A stretch of 64,000 nt of DNA from Oscillatoria sp. SIO1A7 (GCA_010672965.1 JAAHFN010000005.1:98171-162170); one strand, 5' to 3'; positions 36,535 to 45,873 are shown, counted from the first letter of the stretch. Notes: a model not told the origin generated them from the letters alone. Program-made: numbers and translations.

Positions 36535-37410
36535 ATGGTGAAAAAATATATGCGATTCTCCTGCAAGGGCTCTATGCGCCAAGGGCAGGCTGCACCAAAG
36601 CGATCGCTAGCAGTCGTTGCTAGCGCTATTTCTTCAGCGATCGCTTTCTCTTCAGGGGCGATCGCTTTCTCTGGCAATGCTCCAGGGTTGCTGGCAGAGT
36701 CTTTGTCTTCTGAAAGGTTGCAAGGGAGACCAACAGAACTGGCGCTCAATGCCCCCGATGCTAGGGCGATCGCCTCTCGGGGATACGGCCTGGACTTCCC
36801 TGCAGACATCGGGGCACCCCAGCGTACAATCGGTGCTGGCACTAGAGGCGGCCCTGAATCTTGCCTGCCAGGGGAGAAAGCACTGCCGCTATCTTTGATG
36901 CCCACAACTAACGCCGATTCGGGGACGACGGTTTCGAGCAATCCTGCTTTCTTCTTCTACATTCCCAAAACCACCGCCAAAACAGGAGAATTTCTGCTGG
37001 TGGACGATGCCTGGGATGAGGTCTATATAACAGAGTTTCAACTGCCCCGCGCTCCAGGGGTGATTAAGGTGAGTCTGCCGAAAACAGTCGAGCTGGAAGT
37101 GGGCAGGGAATATAAGTGGCAATTTATGATTGTTTGCAATCAAGAAGACCGCAGCGCCGATCGCTTTGTCCTGGGCAGGCTCGAACGGGAGCAACTCAGC
37201 CCTGAGATGGAGGCAACTTTAGAGCAAGAAGCAAATCCGATTGAGCGAGCTAAGCTGTATGCTAGAGCAAAAATATGGTATGAGGCTCTGACTCAGGTGG
37301 CTTCCGCACGCAGGCAGTACCCTGGGGCATGGGAAGAACTGCTGCGATCGGCAGGACTCGGGGCGATCGCCACCGAACCCATTGCGGACTGTTGCACCCC
37401 AGAAAATTAA
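36535..37410 (+). CDS. DUF928 domain protein, first of three tandem copies
   Basis: 291 residues, predicted secreted: basic start, then AVVASAISSAIAFSSGAIAF, cut near LLAES. The C-terminal ~190 residues are DUF928: IGAPQRTIGAGTRGG, a lone Cys, SNPAFFFYIPKT, VIKVSLPKTVELEVGREYKW, MIVCNQEDRSADRFVLGRLE. Function of DUF928 is unknown; members are often encoded near CHASE2/caspase-type genes in cyanobacteria. ATG at 36535 chosen because the longer frame is repeat-derived. The signal-peptide region has two GCGATCGCTTTCTC copies (HIP1-driven duplication). Confidence 0.85.
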   Translation: MVKKYMRFSCKGSMRQGQAAPKRSLAVVASAISSAIAFSSGAIAFSGNAPGLLAESLSSERLQGRPTELALNAPDARAIASRGYGLDFPADIGAPQRTIGAGTRGGPESCLPGEKALPLSLMPTTNADSGTTVSSNPAFFFYIPKTTAKTGEFLLVDDAWDEVYITEFQLPRAPGVIKVSLPKTVELEVGREYKWQFMIVCNQEDRSADRFVLGRLEREQLSPEMEATLEQEANPIERAKLYARAKIWYEALTQVASARRQYPGAWEELLRSAGLGAIATEPIADCCTPEN

Positions 37411-37603
37411 TCTCCTGGTTTCCAAGGGTTCTAAACCATTGAGTCAATTTCAGCAATATTTAACTGCTTGCTTGGCAACGCTTACCACTACCTACAACTA
37501 CCCAACCTTGCTCGATAGTGGCAAGGGGCAGGGCAGTAGATAGCAGGGAGCGGGAGAAAAATCTTCAGCGTTAGACATTTTGTTCTCAAGTCAGGTGTGT
37601 CTT

Positions 37604-38467
37604 ATGCATATCAAAAAATATCGACTATCTTTGGCAATACTAGCTGGGGCTCTGTCTTCAACTGTTCTGATTTCTGCGGGCAATGCCTTCGGTTGGGTTG
37701 CTCGCTCCTCTTTTAGTGACAAAGTATTTGCTACAGTATTTAAGCAATTCTCCTCTAGGTCGGTTATTGAGGGAGCAGGTAGCAAAACCAATGCCAACGC
37801 CAACTCCGACCTGGACTTCTCGGGAGCAGACGTCGGAAAGCCAGAGCAAACTACCGGCGCCGGAAGCAGAGGATGCAGTCAGAAGGTAGAAAAACCTCTG
37901 GTTCCTTTGATGCCTGCCACGGAAGATCCAAACCCAAGCGGGTACAACCCTTCAAAATTATTGTTCTACATTACTCAAAAAACAGCTTCGGTTACTCCCA
38001 GCCTCTTCTTCTACGTTCCCAAATATACTACTGTCGATACTGGAGAATTAGCGATAATTGACGGAGAGGGAAATGAGATTTATCTGTCAAGCTTTGCTCT
38101 TGGGGATAATCCTGGGGTAATTAAACTAAGTCTTCCCAAAAACATTTCTCTAGAAATTGGCCGGGAATACGAGTGGGAATTTGCGCTCGTTTGCAATCCA
38201 GACGACCGCAGCGCCGATTACTATCTCCAAGGAAAAATCCAGATAACAGAACTGAGCCCAGATCTGAGACACCAGCTAGAACTAGAGACCGAAGCGATCG
38301 CCAAGGCCAAGCTGTTTGCGAAAGCCAGAATTTGGCACGATACTCTAGAGCTAGCAGCTCAGGCGCGCCAGCAAAAACCGAAAGCTTGGACAGATCTATT
38401 AGCATCCGTAGGATTAAAGGACTTCGCAGACGAACCTATTATAGAATGTTGTAGTTTAGAAAATTAA
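37604..38467 (+). CDS. DUF928 domain protein, second copy
   Basis: 287 residues. Signal peptide (LSLAILAGALSSTVLISAG), then a variable stretch and DUF928: VGKPEQTTGAGSRGC, SLFFYVPKYTTVDTGEL, VIKLSLPKNISLEIGREYEW, ALVCNPDDRSADYYLQGKI and a helical tail (AKAKLFAKARIWHDTLELAA). Contains a duplicated KLLFYITQKTASVTPSLFFY segment absent in copy one. 194 bp after the first copy and 31 bp before the third, so at least copies two and three are likely co-transcribed. Confidence 0.85.
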   Translation: MHIKKYRLSLAILAGALSSTVLISAGNAFGWVARSSFSDKVFATVFKQFSSRSVIEGAGSKTNANANSDLDFSGADVGKPEQTTGAGSRGCSQKVEKPLVPLMPATEDPNPSGYNPSKLLFYITQKTASVTPSLFFYVPKYTTVDTGELAIIDGEGNEIYLSSFALGDNPGVIKLSLPKNISLEIGREYEWEFALVCNPDDRSADYYLQGKIQITELSPDLRHQLELETEAIAKAKLFAKARIWHDTLELAAQARQQKPKAWTDLLASVGLKDFADEPIIECCSLEN

Positions 38468-38498
38468 AGTTAGTAATGGGCTCATGGCCTAAAAAATT

Positions 38499-39353
38499 AT
38501 GATCGCAAAAAAACATCGACTATCTTTGGCAATCCTGGCTAGCGCTGTAGCGTCTGCCGCTCTGGTTCTCTCGGGAAATGTGCCAAGTCTGCTGGCTCAG
38601 GCTTCTCGGCAGGAAAATATAGATCTATCGGAATTGGCTCTGCTAGAAGCGAGTAGCAAGGCAAATGCTAAAGACAGCTCCGGCCTTGACTTTTCGGGAG
38701 CAGATGTAGGCTCGCCAACGCAAACCACTGGTGCGGGAACTAGAGGCAAAGATGCATGCGTTGCGGAAGAAGGAAAGCCGCTGATTCCCTTGATGCCCGC
38801 TAAGAAGGATTCAAGAACGCAAATTTTTAACCCTTCGAGTTTGCTATTCTACCTGCCTCAAAATACTGCATCTGCTAGCCCAACTTTGTTTTTCTACGTT
38901 CCCGAACACGATGCCGACAAAGGAGAAATCGTTTTAGTCGATGAAGAAGGAGATGCGATTTATTGGTCAAACTTCGAGCTGTCGGATACTCCCGGTTTTA
39001 TTAAACTGAGCCTCCCGGAAACAGTCGAGCTAAAAGTAGGCCAAGAGTATAAGTGGTTTTTGGCTATAGTTTGCGACCCGAAAGACCGCAGCGCCGATTA
39101 TTTTATCCGAGGAGACCTACAGAGAACGGAACTGAGTCAGGAATTGAGAAGCGAGCTAGAAAGAGAGTCAGATACCCTCGCCCGAGCCAAGCTTTTTGCT
39201 AAGGCCGGAATTTGGTACGAGACTCTGGAACTGGTGGCTCGGGTGCGCCAGGAGGAACCGGAAGCTTGGGCAGATTTATTGAAATCGGCTGGATTGAAGG
39301 AATTTGCAGAGGAGCCAATTTTGGATTGTTGCACTTTAGAAGAAGAGCTGTAA
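38499..39353 (+). CDS. DUF928 domain protein, third copy
   Basis: 284 residues, very similar to copy two including the signal region (RLSLAILASAVASAALVLSG, cleavage LLAQA) and the SLLFYLPQNTASASPTLFFY duplication. DUF928 core: VGSPTQTTGAGTRGKDAC, FIKLSLPETVELKVGQEYKW, AIVCDPKDRSADYFIRGDL. The helix-rich C-terminus ends FAEEPILDCCTLEEEL, sharing a terminal CC motif with the other two copies. A MITE-like element begins 10 bp downstream. Confidence 0.85.
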   Translation: MIAKKHRLSLAILASAVASAALVLSGNVPSLLAQASRQENIDLSELALLEASSKANAKDSSGLDFSGADVGSPTQTTGAGTRGKDACVAEEGKPLIPLMPAKKDSRTQIFNPSSLLFYLPQNTASASPTLFFYVPEHDADKGEIVLVDEEGDAIYWSNFELSDTPGFIKLSLPETVELKVGQEYKWFLAIVCDPKDRSADYFIRGDLQRTELSQELRSELERESDTLARAKLFAKAGIWYETLELVARVRQEEPEAWADLLKSAGLKEFAEEPILDCCTLEEEL

Positions 39354-39363
39354 AAGAAAGATA

Positions 39364-39604
39364 AGAAACCCGGTTTTTTGTACAATACCTTCGCCATTTT
39401 TACCGCCGGCACGATCCCCCCAAACCCCCCTTAAAAAGGGGGCAATAGTCGAAGGGGTCTTAAGCCCCCCTTTTTAAGGGGGGTTTGGGGGGATCTGGCA
39501 TTGGTTAACGATCGGGTATTTGTTGGGTTTCGTTCCCGAGTCGCTCCCTACAAACAAGGTATTTTTGCGTTTTGGCGAAGGTATTGTTGTAAAAACCGGG
39601 TTTC
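39364..39604. mobile_element. 241-bp MITE-like element, second copy
   Basis: Same layout as 10398-10658: AGAAACCCGGTTTTTT end, CCCCCCTTAAAAAGGGGG palindrome, TCGCTCCCTACAAACAAGG core, AAACCGGGTTTCT end. Followed by an extra GTTTTTTGGAAAAACC hairpin (about 39655-39682). Together they fill the gap to 39714. Confidence 0.8.
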
Positions 39605-39714
39605 TGGCTCTGTTGCGGCTCGTAAATCTGGTAGCGGTAGCGGTAGGGAAAAAAACCCGGTTTTTTGGAAAAACCGGGTTTCTAGATCCATTTCGACTCG
39701 TAAATATGCCGGCT

Positions 39715-40161
39715 TTATGACGAGTAATCGGGTATATTATAAGCTCTATCTTTAGCAAAAGGGTTGGCAATTTCATCCCATTCTTCTCTAGGTACATCCA
39801 TACCTATTTCAACCACATGACCGTCTGGATCGGAAATATAAAACGATCGCATTACTGTATGATCTACAGTTCCTAAATTTGGGACGTTCGCCAAACGACA
39901 GCGATTATAGAGTTCTGCCAAAGCCTGCTCGTTTTCCACCGTCAGACAGAAATGGAATAGACCTGTTTGGTACTTTTGCGCTTGGGTAGCATCAGGACCA
40001 ACCTCTACCAAAGCCAAGTCGTGAGGATGCCCTCCAGCATGGTAAAACCACATTCCAGAACGCTCGCCTACCCGCTGCATTCCCAAAATTTCTCTATAAA
40101 AGCGATCTGCAGTTTTTAAATCGCGGACTTTCAAAACGATGTGATTAATTCCCCGTAACAT
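39715..40161 (-). CDS. VOC-family (glyoxalase/dioxygenase-fold) protein
   Basis: 148 residues. Two beta-alpha-beta-beta-beta modules: INHIVLKVRDLKTADRFYRE with the first metal His (His7), WFYHAGGHPHDLALVEVG, then FHFCLTVENEQALAEL with a second His and SFYISDPDGHVVEIGMD with the Glu ligand. The metal-binding set His/His/Glu fits catechol-dioxygenase-like or fosfomycin-resistance-like VOC enzymes; substrate unknown. The C-terminal tail (WDEIANPFAKDRAYNIPDY) is typical of VOC proteins acting on aromatic or thiol compounds. ATG start; monocistronic. Confidence 0.85.
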   Translation of the reverse strand: MLRGINHIVLKVRDLKTADRFYREILGMQRVGERSGMWFYHAGGHPHDLALVEVGPDATQAQKYQTGLFHFCLTVENEQALAELYNRCRLANVPNLGTVDHTVMRSFYISDPDGHVVEIGMDVPREEWDEIANPFAKDRAYNIPDYSS

Positions 40162-40227
40162 AATTGTTTAGTTGCTGTTTTATTTCAAATTTTAGCAAAG
40201 ATAACCGCAGCATTTCAATTTTGTAGG

Positions 40228-40327
40228 TATAGCGCTACGCAAATAAGTTAGGACATTTATAAATGCTCGCTCCTTAGTCAGTTCCTACTTTTGACTTATT
40301 ACCTTGAGACTTGCGCGTAGCACTATA
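40228..40327. repeat. TATAGCAGTAAGC-family element (diverged)
   Basis: About 100 bp, TATAGCGCTACGCAAATAAG to GCGCGTAGCACTATA. Core TTAGGACATTTATAAATGCTC is shared with the other copies. Confidence 0.65.
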
Positions 40328-40386
40328 AAGGTCCGTTAATTTAGAATTTTGTAGGTAACGGTCCGTTAATTTTGGCTGGCTGCTCC

Positions 40387-41043
40387 TTATGACGAGAACT
40401 GTTTAACCGTCAGAATACAGGGAGAGCGATCGGATAACCTATAAGCGTCTCCTGAGATTGGATGAGCAGATAAAGCTCGGGCAAATTTGCTAGCTGCTTG
40501 TGCTGCCTGAATTGTTTTTAATAAATCTCGATTCTCTCCTTCTACAGTTTCCTCGCGAGCGTATAATTCGGACAATAAAGATTGAGCCTCGTTCAGATAG
40601 TCTAGCATCTGCGATCGCTCCCAAACTTCAAAAGCCCAAGTCTGGGTCATCTTGCCTCTATCTTTAGTAGAAGCCTTTATCCTAAAGACCGCTTGGGTAT
40701 AGTCTAATTCAGACAGCTTGCGAATCTGCGATTTTAGATCCGGCCAAAGTTGCAGCAGGTCGTCGGGATTCGCGATCGACTCCGCTGGTTTAGTTTCGGC
40801 ACTGATAAATTCCCAGTCGTTGTCTATGTCATAAAATTTAGAAATCTGCCGATAGCACCAGTAGCTTTTAGCGGTTTCGCGATCGCCATTGCTCGTTGCT
40901 TGGAGAAATTGCTCGACAGTAACTTCAGGCCCTGACTCTTCTTCTGCCAAACTAAAATAGTAGCCAGTTAGTCCGACGGCGACTAGAGCAACAAGAACAA
41001 CCAGAGTTCTCCAGTTAACCGTAGTTTTGACGATCTTGTTCAT
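40387..41043 (-). CDS. uncharacterised membrane-anchored protein
   Basis: 218 residues. One N-terminal membrane helix (LVVLVALVAVGLTGYYF, ~14-30) and an extracytoplasmic domain beginning VTVEQFLQATSNGDRETAKS, like the small NTF2-like lumazine-binding or DUF4878 type domains that start with a helix of this pattern. Followed by a helical C-terminus. No family assigned with confidence. ATG start; the gene is flanked by repeat elements on both sides. Confidence 0.65.
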   Translation of the reverse strand: MNKIVKTTVNWRTLVVLVALVAVGLTGYYFSLAEEESGPEVTVEQFLQATSNGDRETAKSYWCYRQISKFYDIDNDWEFISAETKPAESIANPDDLLQLWPDLKSQIRKLSELDYTQAVFRIKASTKDRGKMTQTWAFEVWERSQMLDYLNEAQSLLSELYAREETVEGENRDLLKTIQAAQAASKFARALSAHPISGDAYRLSDRSPCILTVKQFSS

Positions 41044-41088
41044 TTTTTTTTAGCTTTCAGCAATAAGCTTTCGGTTTACTGTAAGGTA

Positions 41089-41204
41089 ATATCAAATACG
41101 CTTAATAGCCCCAAAAAAAGTCAAGTTCTGCGTAGGACAGGCGGGACGCCCGTCCTACGGGAGATTCCCAATTTTTTCTGTGGGTATTTAACCGGGTTTG
41201 ATAT
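41089..41204. repeat. ATATCAAA / TTTGATAT element with GTAGGACA palindrome
   Basis: About 116 bp between ATATCAAATACG and CCGGGTTTGATAT. Internal palindrome CGTAGGAC...GTCCTACG at 41131-41159. Immediately abuts the MITE at 41204. Confidence 0.7.
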
Positions 41205-41356
41205 ATAGCGTTTCTCAAATAAGTGTAATAAACGATCGTACCCTAGAAATGTAGGGGCGACAGCATCCCCCTTGACCATCTCTGCTGTAAAACGGGGACG
41301 ATCGTATTGGGATGCTTCGCCCTAGACACGTCACATCAAGAGCGAGAAACGCTATA
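41204..41356. mobile_element. MITE-like element, TATAGCGTTTCTC ends
   Basis: 153 bp with perfect 13-bp TIRs, same orientation as 8219-8359 and sharing the AAATAAGTGTAAT, GGGGCGACAGCATC and GGGATGCTTCGCCC blocks. Lies in the leader of the galU-like gene. Confidence 0.85.
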
Positions 41357-41414
41357 AGCTTTCAGTTTGCCTCGATCGATGAATTAAGGAAAAGCACGGA
41401 AAATCAGTAAAATC

Positions 41415-42299
41415 ATGTTGCCCAAATCGAAAATAAAAAAAGCAGTAATTCCGGCGGCAGGGTTCGGAACGCGAATGTTTCCGGCAACCAAAGCGGTAAA
41501 AAAAGAGTTTTTACCGATAGTCGATAGCGAAGGTCGCGCCAAGCCGGTGATTCTGGCGATAGTCGAGGAAATCCTAGGTGCGGGTATCGAAGAAGTCGCG
41601 ATTATTGTGCAAAAGAGCGATCGCAAATTATTCGAGGATTTTTTCAAAACCCCTCCTGCCTATTTCCAAAAACTATCACCAGAAAACCAAGAATACAGCC
41701 AGTATATACAGGAATTGGGTACTCGAATTGACCTGCTGACTCAGGAAGTTCAGGATGGCTACGGTCATGCCGTATTCTGCGCCCGAGAATGGATTGGCAA
41801 CGAGCCGTTTTTACTATCTCTAGGAGACCATCTTTATGCCTCAGATACCGAAACTTCTTGCACCCGGCAACTGCTAGACATTTACGAGCAATCGGGTCAA
41901 AGCGCGATCGGCCTGGGGGTCACACCTGTAGCAGATATTTCTCACCGGGGCTGCGTCGCCGGAATTTGGCAGGAGCCCAATTCTATTCTTTCTATAACCC
42001 AACTTTATGAAAAGCCAGATAGCGAATATGCAAAACAGTATCTCCATGTCTCGGGGATGCCAGAAGACATGTTGCTTTATGTATTCGGTCTCTATGCGCT
42101 AGCTCCCAAAATTTTTGATTATCTGGAGGATAATATTCGTCACAATCGGCGAGAACGAGGTGAATTTCAGCTTACTTCTTGTTTGGATCGCTTGCGAGAG
42201 GAGGAAGGAATGCTGGGATACTTGGTTAAAGGAAGGTGTTTCGACATTGGCAGGCCGGATGTTTACTGGCAAACAGCGATTAATTTTCGTAATGCCTAA
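41415..42299 (+). CDS. UTP-glucose-1-phosphate uridylyltransferase-like nucleotidyltransferase
   Basis: 294 residues, GalU family: KAVIPAAGFGTRMFPATKAV with the nucleotide-binding GxGTR motif, KKEFLPIVD, IEEVAIIVQKSD, GHAVFCAREWIGNEPFLLSLGDH and QLYEKP. Makes UDP-glucose from UTP and glucose-1-phosphate if orthologous. The segment after VDSEGRAKPVILAIVEEIL differs from classic GalU, so the sugar or nucleotide could differ and gene symbol is left open. ATG start, no strong ribosome-binding site. Monocistronic between repeats. Confidence 0.85.
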   Translation: MLPKSKIKKAVIPAAGFGTRMFPATKAVKKEFLPIVDSEGRAKPVILAIVEEILGAGIEEVAIIVQKSDRKLFEDFFKTPPAYFQKLSPENQEYSQYIQELGTRIDLLTQEVQDGYGHAVFCAREWIGNEPFLLSLGDHLYASDTETSCTRQLLDIYEQSGQSAIGLGVTPVADISHRGCVAGIWQEPNSILSITQLYEKPDSEYAKQYLHVSGMPEDMLLYVFGLYALAPKIFDYLEDNIRHNRRERGEFQLTSCLDRLREEEGMLGYLVKGRCFDIGRPDVYWQTAINFRNA

Positions 42300-42326
42300 C
42301 TCTTTGTTTAAGATTACGCCATCTGT

Positions 42327-42435
42327 TATAGCACTACGCACTCAAGGAACGGACAGTTCAAATCTCGCTCCTTGCTAGTAACGGCAAGGCTTGTGCTAAA
42401 AGCTGACTGCTGATAGCTGACTGCTTACTGCTATA
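42327..42435. repeat. TATAGCAGTAAGC-family element
   Basis: About 109 bp from TATAGCACTACGCACTCAAG to CTGACTGCTTACTGCTATA, core CTAGTAACGGCAAGGCTTGTG. Confidence 0.8.
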
Positions 42436-42453
42436 AAATGCAACCTTGTTGTA

Positions 42454-42602
42454 ATATCAGATCCGTTTAATCGCCCTAAAAAAGTCAAGTCCTGCGTAGG
42501 ACGGGCGTCCCGCCTGTCCGCCGTAGCAGTAAGGGACAGGCGGGAAGCGCGTCCTACGGCAGGTTACAAATCTTTTTGTGGGTGTTTTACCGGATTTGAT
42601 AT
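42454..42602. repeat. ATATCAGA / TTTGATAT element with long GTAGGACG palindrome
   Basis: About 149 bp; palindrome arms at 42495-42519 and 42534-42558 (two mismatches). Flanks AAAAAAGTCAAGTCCTGCG and TTTTTGTGGGTGTTTTACCGG match 41089-41204. Confidence 0.75.
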
Positions 42603-42634
42603 AAGTAGCATTTTTTGAGAAGTTCGAGTGGCAA

Positions 42635-43135
42635 ATGAGCTTAGAACTATACTTAATCCGTCACGGAATTGCGGCTGACCGAGACGACTATGCAAATGAC
42701 GAACAAAGGCCCCTAACAGAAAAAGGATATCGCAAAACCCAGAAAGTCGCCAAGCAACTGCGCGATTTGAATACTCAATTCGACCTAATCTTGACCAGTC
42801 CATTGTTGCGTGCCCGTCAAACGGCGCAAATTCTGCAAATTGCAGCTCTAGCCAAGGAGATTAAAGAATCCACTTCTCTAGCTCCCGACGGCAATATACA
42901 AAATTGGATTGATTGGTTAGAAAAATGGCGATCGAGCGGTGGAACCCGCCTTGCTTTAGTGGGGCATCAACCGGATTTGGGGAAATGGGCCGAAATATTG
43001 GTTTGGGGCGAAAGCCAAGAGCGACTCATCCTCAAAAAAGCAGGGATTATTGGCTTGCTTGTTCCAGACCGTGGCAATCCAATGGGCCAAAGCGAGCTAT
43101 TTTGGTTGACCTCCCCCAAGCTGTTCCTACATTAG
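42635..43135 (+). CDS. sixA: phosphohistidine phosphatase SixA
   Basis: 166 residues, histidine-phosphatase superfamily. Catalytic RHG at 9-11 (LYLIRHGIAADRDDY), QRPLTEKGYRKTQKVAKQL, LILTSPLLRARQTAQIL and the second catalytic His in LALVGHQPDLGKW. This length and the DxxxRPLTxxG pattern are those of SixA, which removes phosphate from phosphohistidine in phosphorelays or PTS-type proteins. ATG start; stop at 43135. Probably monocistronic. Confidence 0.9.
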   Translation: MSLELYLIRHGIAADRDDYANDEQRPLTEKGYRKTQKVAKQLRDLNTQFDLILTSPLLRARQTAQILQIAALAKEIKESTSLAPDGNIQNWIDWLEKWRSSGGTRLALVGHQPDLGKWAEILVWGESQERLILKKAGIIGLLVPDRGNPMGQSELFWLTSPKLFLH

Positions 43136-43183
43136 TAAGATCTATAAGATCGGGATCTAGATTAGCTTCTCCTCGATTTTTAA

Positions 43184-43337
43184 TATAGCACTAAGCATGT
43201 TTGGTTAAGGCAATTTAATGTTTGCGCTCTCGGCTAGTAACGGCAATACTCATAGCAGAAGAGCTACGCTCCGCGCTAAGAGCGCATAGGCTGACTGCTG
43301 ACTGCTGACTGCTGACTGCTGACTGCTGACTGCTATA
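43184..43337. repeat. TATAGCAGTAAGC-family element with GACTGCT heptamer array
   Basis: About 154 bp from TATAGCACTAAGCATGTTTG to the array of six CTGACTG heptamers at 43290-43333, ending GCTATA. The remaining 200 bp to gltA hold a weak relic of the 14760-14885 element and no gene. Confidence 0.8.
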
Positions 43338-43536
43338 GTTCTCGATTAGGCTGTTGCTGAATATTAAAGGGTTATGGGGCTCCCGTTAGGATTGTTTTGT
43401 ATCTTTTGTAACATTCGATTGGAAATCCAGCAGAGCCGAAAAATTCTTGCACGATCCTTTTGAAAGCGATTCAGGTCAACGTTTATCTGCTAAATTATCC
43501 TCTATCTAAACAGTTTAGTTAGGACCTGGATAAAAT

Positions 43537-44760
43537 ATGACTGTTGCAGAAGCTAGCAAGGCAGAAGCTAACACAGTAGAAGCTAACACAGCAGAAGCTG
43601 ACAACAAAGCATGCATAGAATTCAAGCCCGGTTTAGAAGGAATTCCTGCTACTAAGTCTAGTATCAGCTATATAAACGGGCAAAAAGGAATTCTGGAGTA
43701 TCGGGGGATTCCCATCCAGCAACTAGCGAGCGGAGCAGGGTTTCTGGAAACGGCGTATTTATTAATCTGGGGACACCTTCCCTCAGAAAAAGAACTGGTG
43801 GAGTTTGAGTATGAAATATGCCATCACCGACGCATAAAATATCGGATTCGGGATATGATGAAGTGCTTTCCCGAGACTGGTCATCCAATGGACGCCCTAC
43901 AAGCGTCTGCTGCTGCCCTGGGCTTATTTTACTCCCGTCGTGCTTTGGACGATCCCGAATATATCCGAGCTGCAGTGGTGCGCCTTTTGGCCAAAATTCC
44001 CACAATGGTAGCAGCCTTTAAGCAGATGCGCAAAGGCCACGACCCGATCCAACCTCGGGACGACTTAGACTATTCAACTAATTTTCTGTATATGCTTACC
44101 GAGCGGGAACCGGATCCCCTAGAAGCTCGCGTTTTTGATGTCTGCCTGATCCTGCATGCAGAACATACTATTAATGCTTCTACCTTTTCTGCCCGGGTTA
44201 CGGCTTCTACCTTGACCGACCCTTATGCAGTGGTCGCGTCAGCAGTGGGTACTTTGGCTGGACCGCTGCATGGGGGGGCTAATGAAGAAGTGCTTAATAT
44301 GTTGGAAGAAATTGGCTCCGTAGAAAATGTTCGTCCCTACTTAAACAGTTGCATCGAGCGCAAAGCTAAGATTATGGGATTCGGCCATCGCGTGTATAAG
44401 GTGAAAGATCCGCGAGCAACTATTTTGCAAGATCAAGTCAAGAAGTTGTTTGAGAAATTAGGACAAGATCGATGCTACGACATTGCCGTGGAGCTGGAAA
44501 AAGCGGTTGAGGAAAAACTTGGCAAGAAAAATATTTACGCCAATGTGGATTTTTATTCCGGTTTGGTTTATCGTAAGTTGGGCATTCCTAAGGATTTGTT
44601 TACGCCCATCTTTGCGATCGCCCGGGTAGCCGGCTGGTTGGCTCACTGGAAAGAACAGCTTGCTGAAAACCGGATTTACCGTCCTACCCAAATTTATACT
44701 GGAGCCCACAATGCTCCCTACATTGCCTTAGGCGATCGCTCCTCGCAATCCCCAAGCTAA
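43537..44760 (+). CDS. gltA: citrate synthase
   Basis: Condenses acetyl-CoA and oxaloacetate into citrate. 407 residues. After a low-complexity start (residues 3-25, repeated EANT/AEA units from a small direct repeat) the family signature is complete: YINGQKGILEYRGIPIQQLA, HAEHTINASTFSARV (first catalytic His), GPLHGGANEEVLNML, IMGFGHRVYKVKDPRA (second catalytic His) and NVDFYSGLVYRKLGIP (catalytic Asp). Short (type II small-subunit, Gram-positive-like) form as in other cyanobacteria. ATG start. Confidence 0.95.
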   Translation: MTVAEASKAEANTVEANTAEADNKACIEFKPGLEGIPATKSSISYINGQKGILEYRGIPIQQLASGAGFLETAYLLIWGHLPSEKELVEFEYEICHHRRIKYRIRDMMKCFPETGHPMDALQASAAALGLFYSRRALDDPEYIRAAVVRLLAKIPTMVAAFKQMRKGHDPIQPRDDLDYSTNFLYMLTEREPDPLEARVFDVCLILHAEHTINASTFSARVTASTLTDPYAVVASAVGTLAGPLHGGANEEVLNMLEEIGSVENVRPYLNSCIERKAKIMGFGHRVYKVKDPRATILQDQVKKLFEKLGQDRCYDIAVELEKAVEEKLGKKNIYANVDFYSGLVYRKLGIPKDLFTPIFAIARVAGWLAHWKEQLAENRIYRPTQIYTGAHNAPYIALGDRSSQSPS

Positions 44761-44801
44761 CAGGGTCGTCTGATGCCTTTCATCGACTTGGGCGATTCGC
44801 C

Positions 44802-45644
44802 TTAACGGCGGCGCCCAGCAGTTTTTGTTTTGCCAGATTTACTCTTGCGACTCTTAGTTTTAGTGCCCGTAACTGCTGTTGCCATATTAGTCGAACCGGG
44901 CTTCCGGGTTGGGCGGCGGCTGCTAAAGGTCACGTTAACCCCTTCGCTGGATTGCTCCAAGACCAACAACGGCGTGGGCTTCGCGGTTTGATCCCAATGG
45001 ATGCTCGCCACTCTGCCTTGAATAGTTGGCTGCCAATTATCGTTATCATCTTTTGCAGTCAGATAATTTTCCAAACAATCAATAATTTGACTGATAGTTT
45101 TTGATGTTGCTTGAGTTGGTATCTTCGTCAATTTAATTTGAATTCGGAACAAAACCCGCTTTTCTATCTTAGCGATTTCTCCTGTCTCGTAGGTCACGTC
45201 GAATATTTCATCTACCAATCGCGACCCGCCTCGGTTGTCAACATTCGGACGCAAAGCTAAAGTTATTTTCTCTTTGACAGTGACCTTGATTTGATTCACT
45301 ACTGCAAAATGAAAATTTTCTTCTTCCATCCGCATCCGCAGATAGTCTAAGTTAAACTCTCTCGAATGAATCAAGTCGGGGTTCTTTTCCATTTTGCTAA
45401 TGGCTTGAAGTGCCGTCTTTAGCTTTTTCTGAATATCTTGGTTTTTAAAATCCCGAAATTTCATCTCTTTCTGGAATTTGTTTTTTTGTATATTTGAATA
45501 CACCAAAGATGCAATCAGCAGTAAAAACAGAACCCCGGACGCTCCCATCCCGATTGGATCTGCCAGCAGTCTGGCCACCATAGAGTCGTCCTTCTGGTCG
45601 GCGGTAGCTATAAGAGGTTGAACGAGAATAATTTGGCTGGACAT
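44802..45644 (-). CDS. conserved cyanobacterial membrane-anchored protein, unknown function
   Basis: 280 residues. Single membrane helix at ~33-49 (GASGVLFLLLIASLVYS), then a cytoplasmic helical linker and an alpha/beta domain (RMRMEEENFHFAVVNQIKVT, TYETGEIAKIEKRVLFRIQI, SQIIDCLENYL). Ends in a strongly basic Lys/Arg/Thr tail (~255-280), perhaps RNA- or lipid-binding. The compact conserved-looking middle suggests a real family across cyanobacteria but no name is recognised. ATG start; convergent with gltA, only 41 bp between their stops. Confidence 0.7.
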   Translation of the reverse strand: MSSQIILVQPLIATADQKDDSMVARLLADPIGMGASGVLFLLLIASLVYSNIQKNKFQKEMKFRDFKNQDIQKKLKTALQAISKMEKNPDLIHSREFNLDYLRMRMEEENFHFAVVNQIKVTVKEKITLALRPNVDNRGGSRLVDEIFDVTYETGEIAKIEKRVLFRIQIKLTKIPTQATSKTISQIIDCLENYLTAKDDNDNWQPTIQGRVASIHWDQTAKPTPLLVLEQSSEGVNVTFSSRRPTRKPGSTNMATAVTGTKTKSRKSKSGKTKTAGRRR

Positions 45645-45873
45645 AGGCTGTAACTGCTACAACTGAACTTTTCAACTTGCTTTGGCTTGTCCCCGATCTG
45701 CGTTCTTACAGCCTTCAAAAGGGAGCTAACGAACAACATTAACTAAAGGAGCAAATATCTACCAGTAGCTATAAGGCAATTGGCAGCAGCCATAAGGCAA
45801 TTGGGGACCAAAAATTATAAATTCTACACTCCACACTCAACGTACCTCCACTATCTATTTTGGCACTTGCAGC

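Noticed and set aside
42340-42380. tRNA-like TTCAAATC motif
   Set aside because: No cloverleaf could be formed around it; it belongs to a TATAGCAGTAAGC element.
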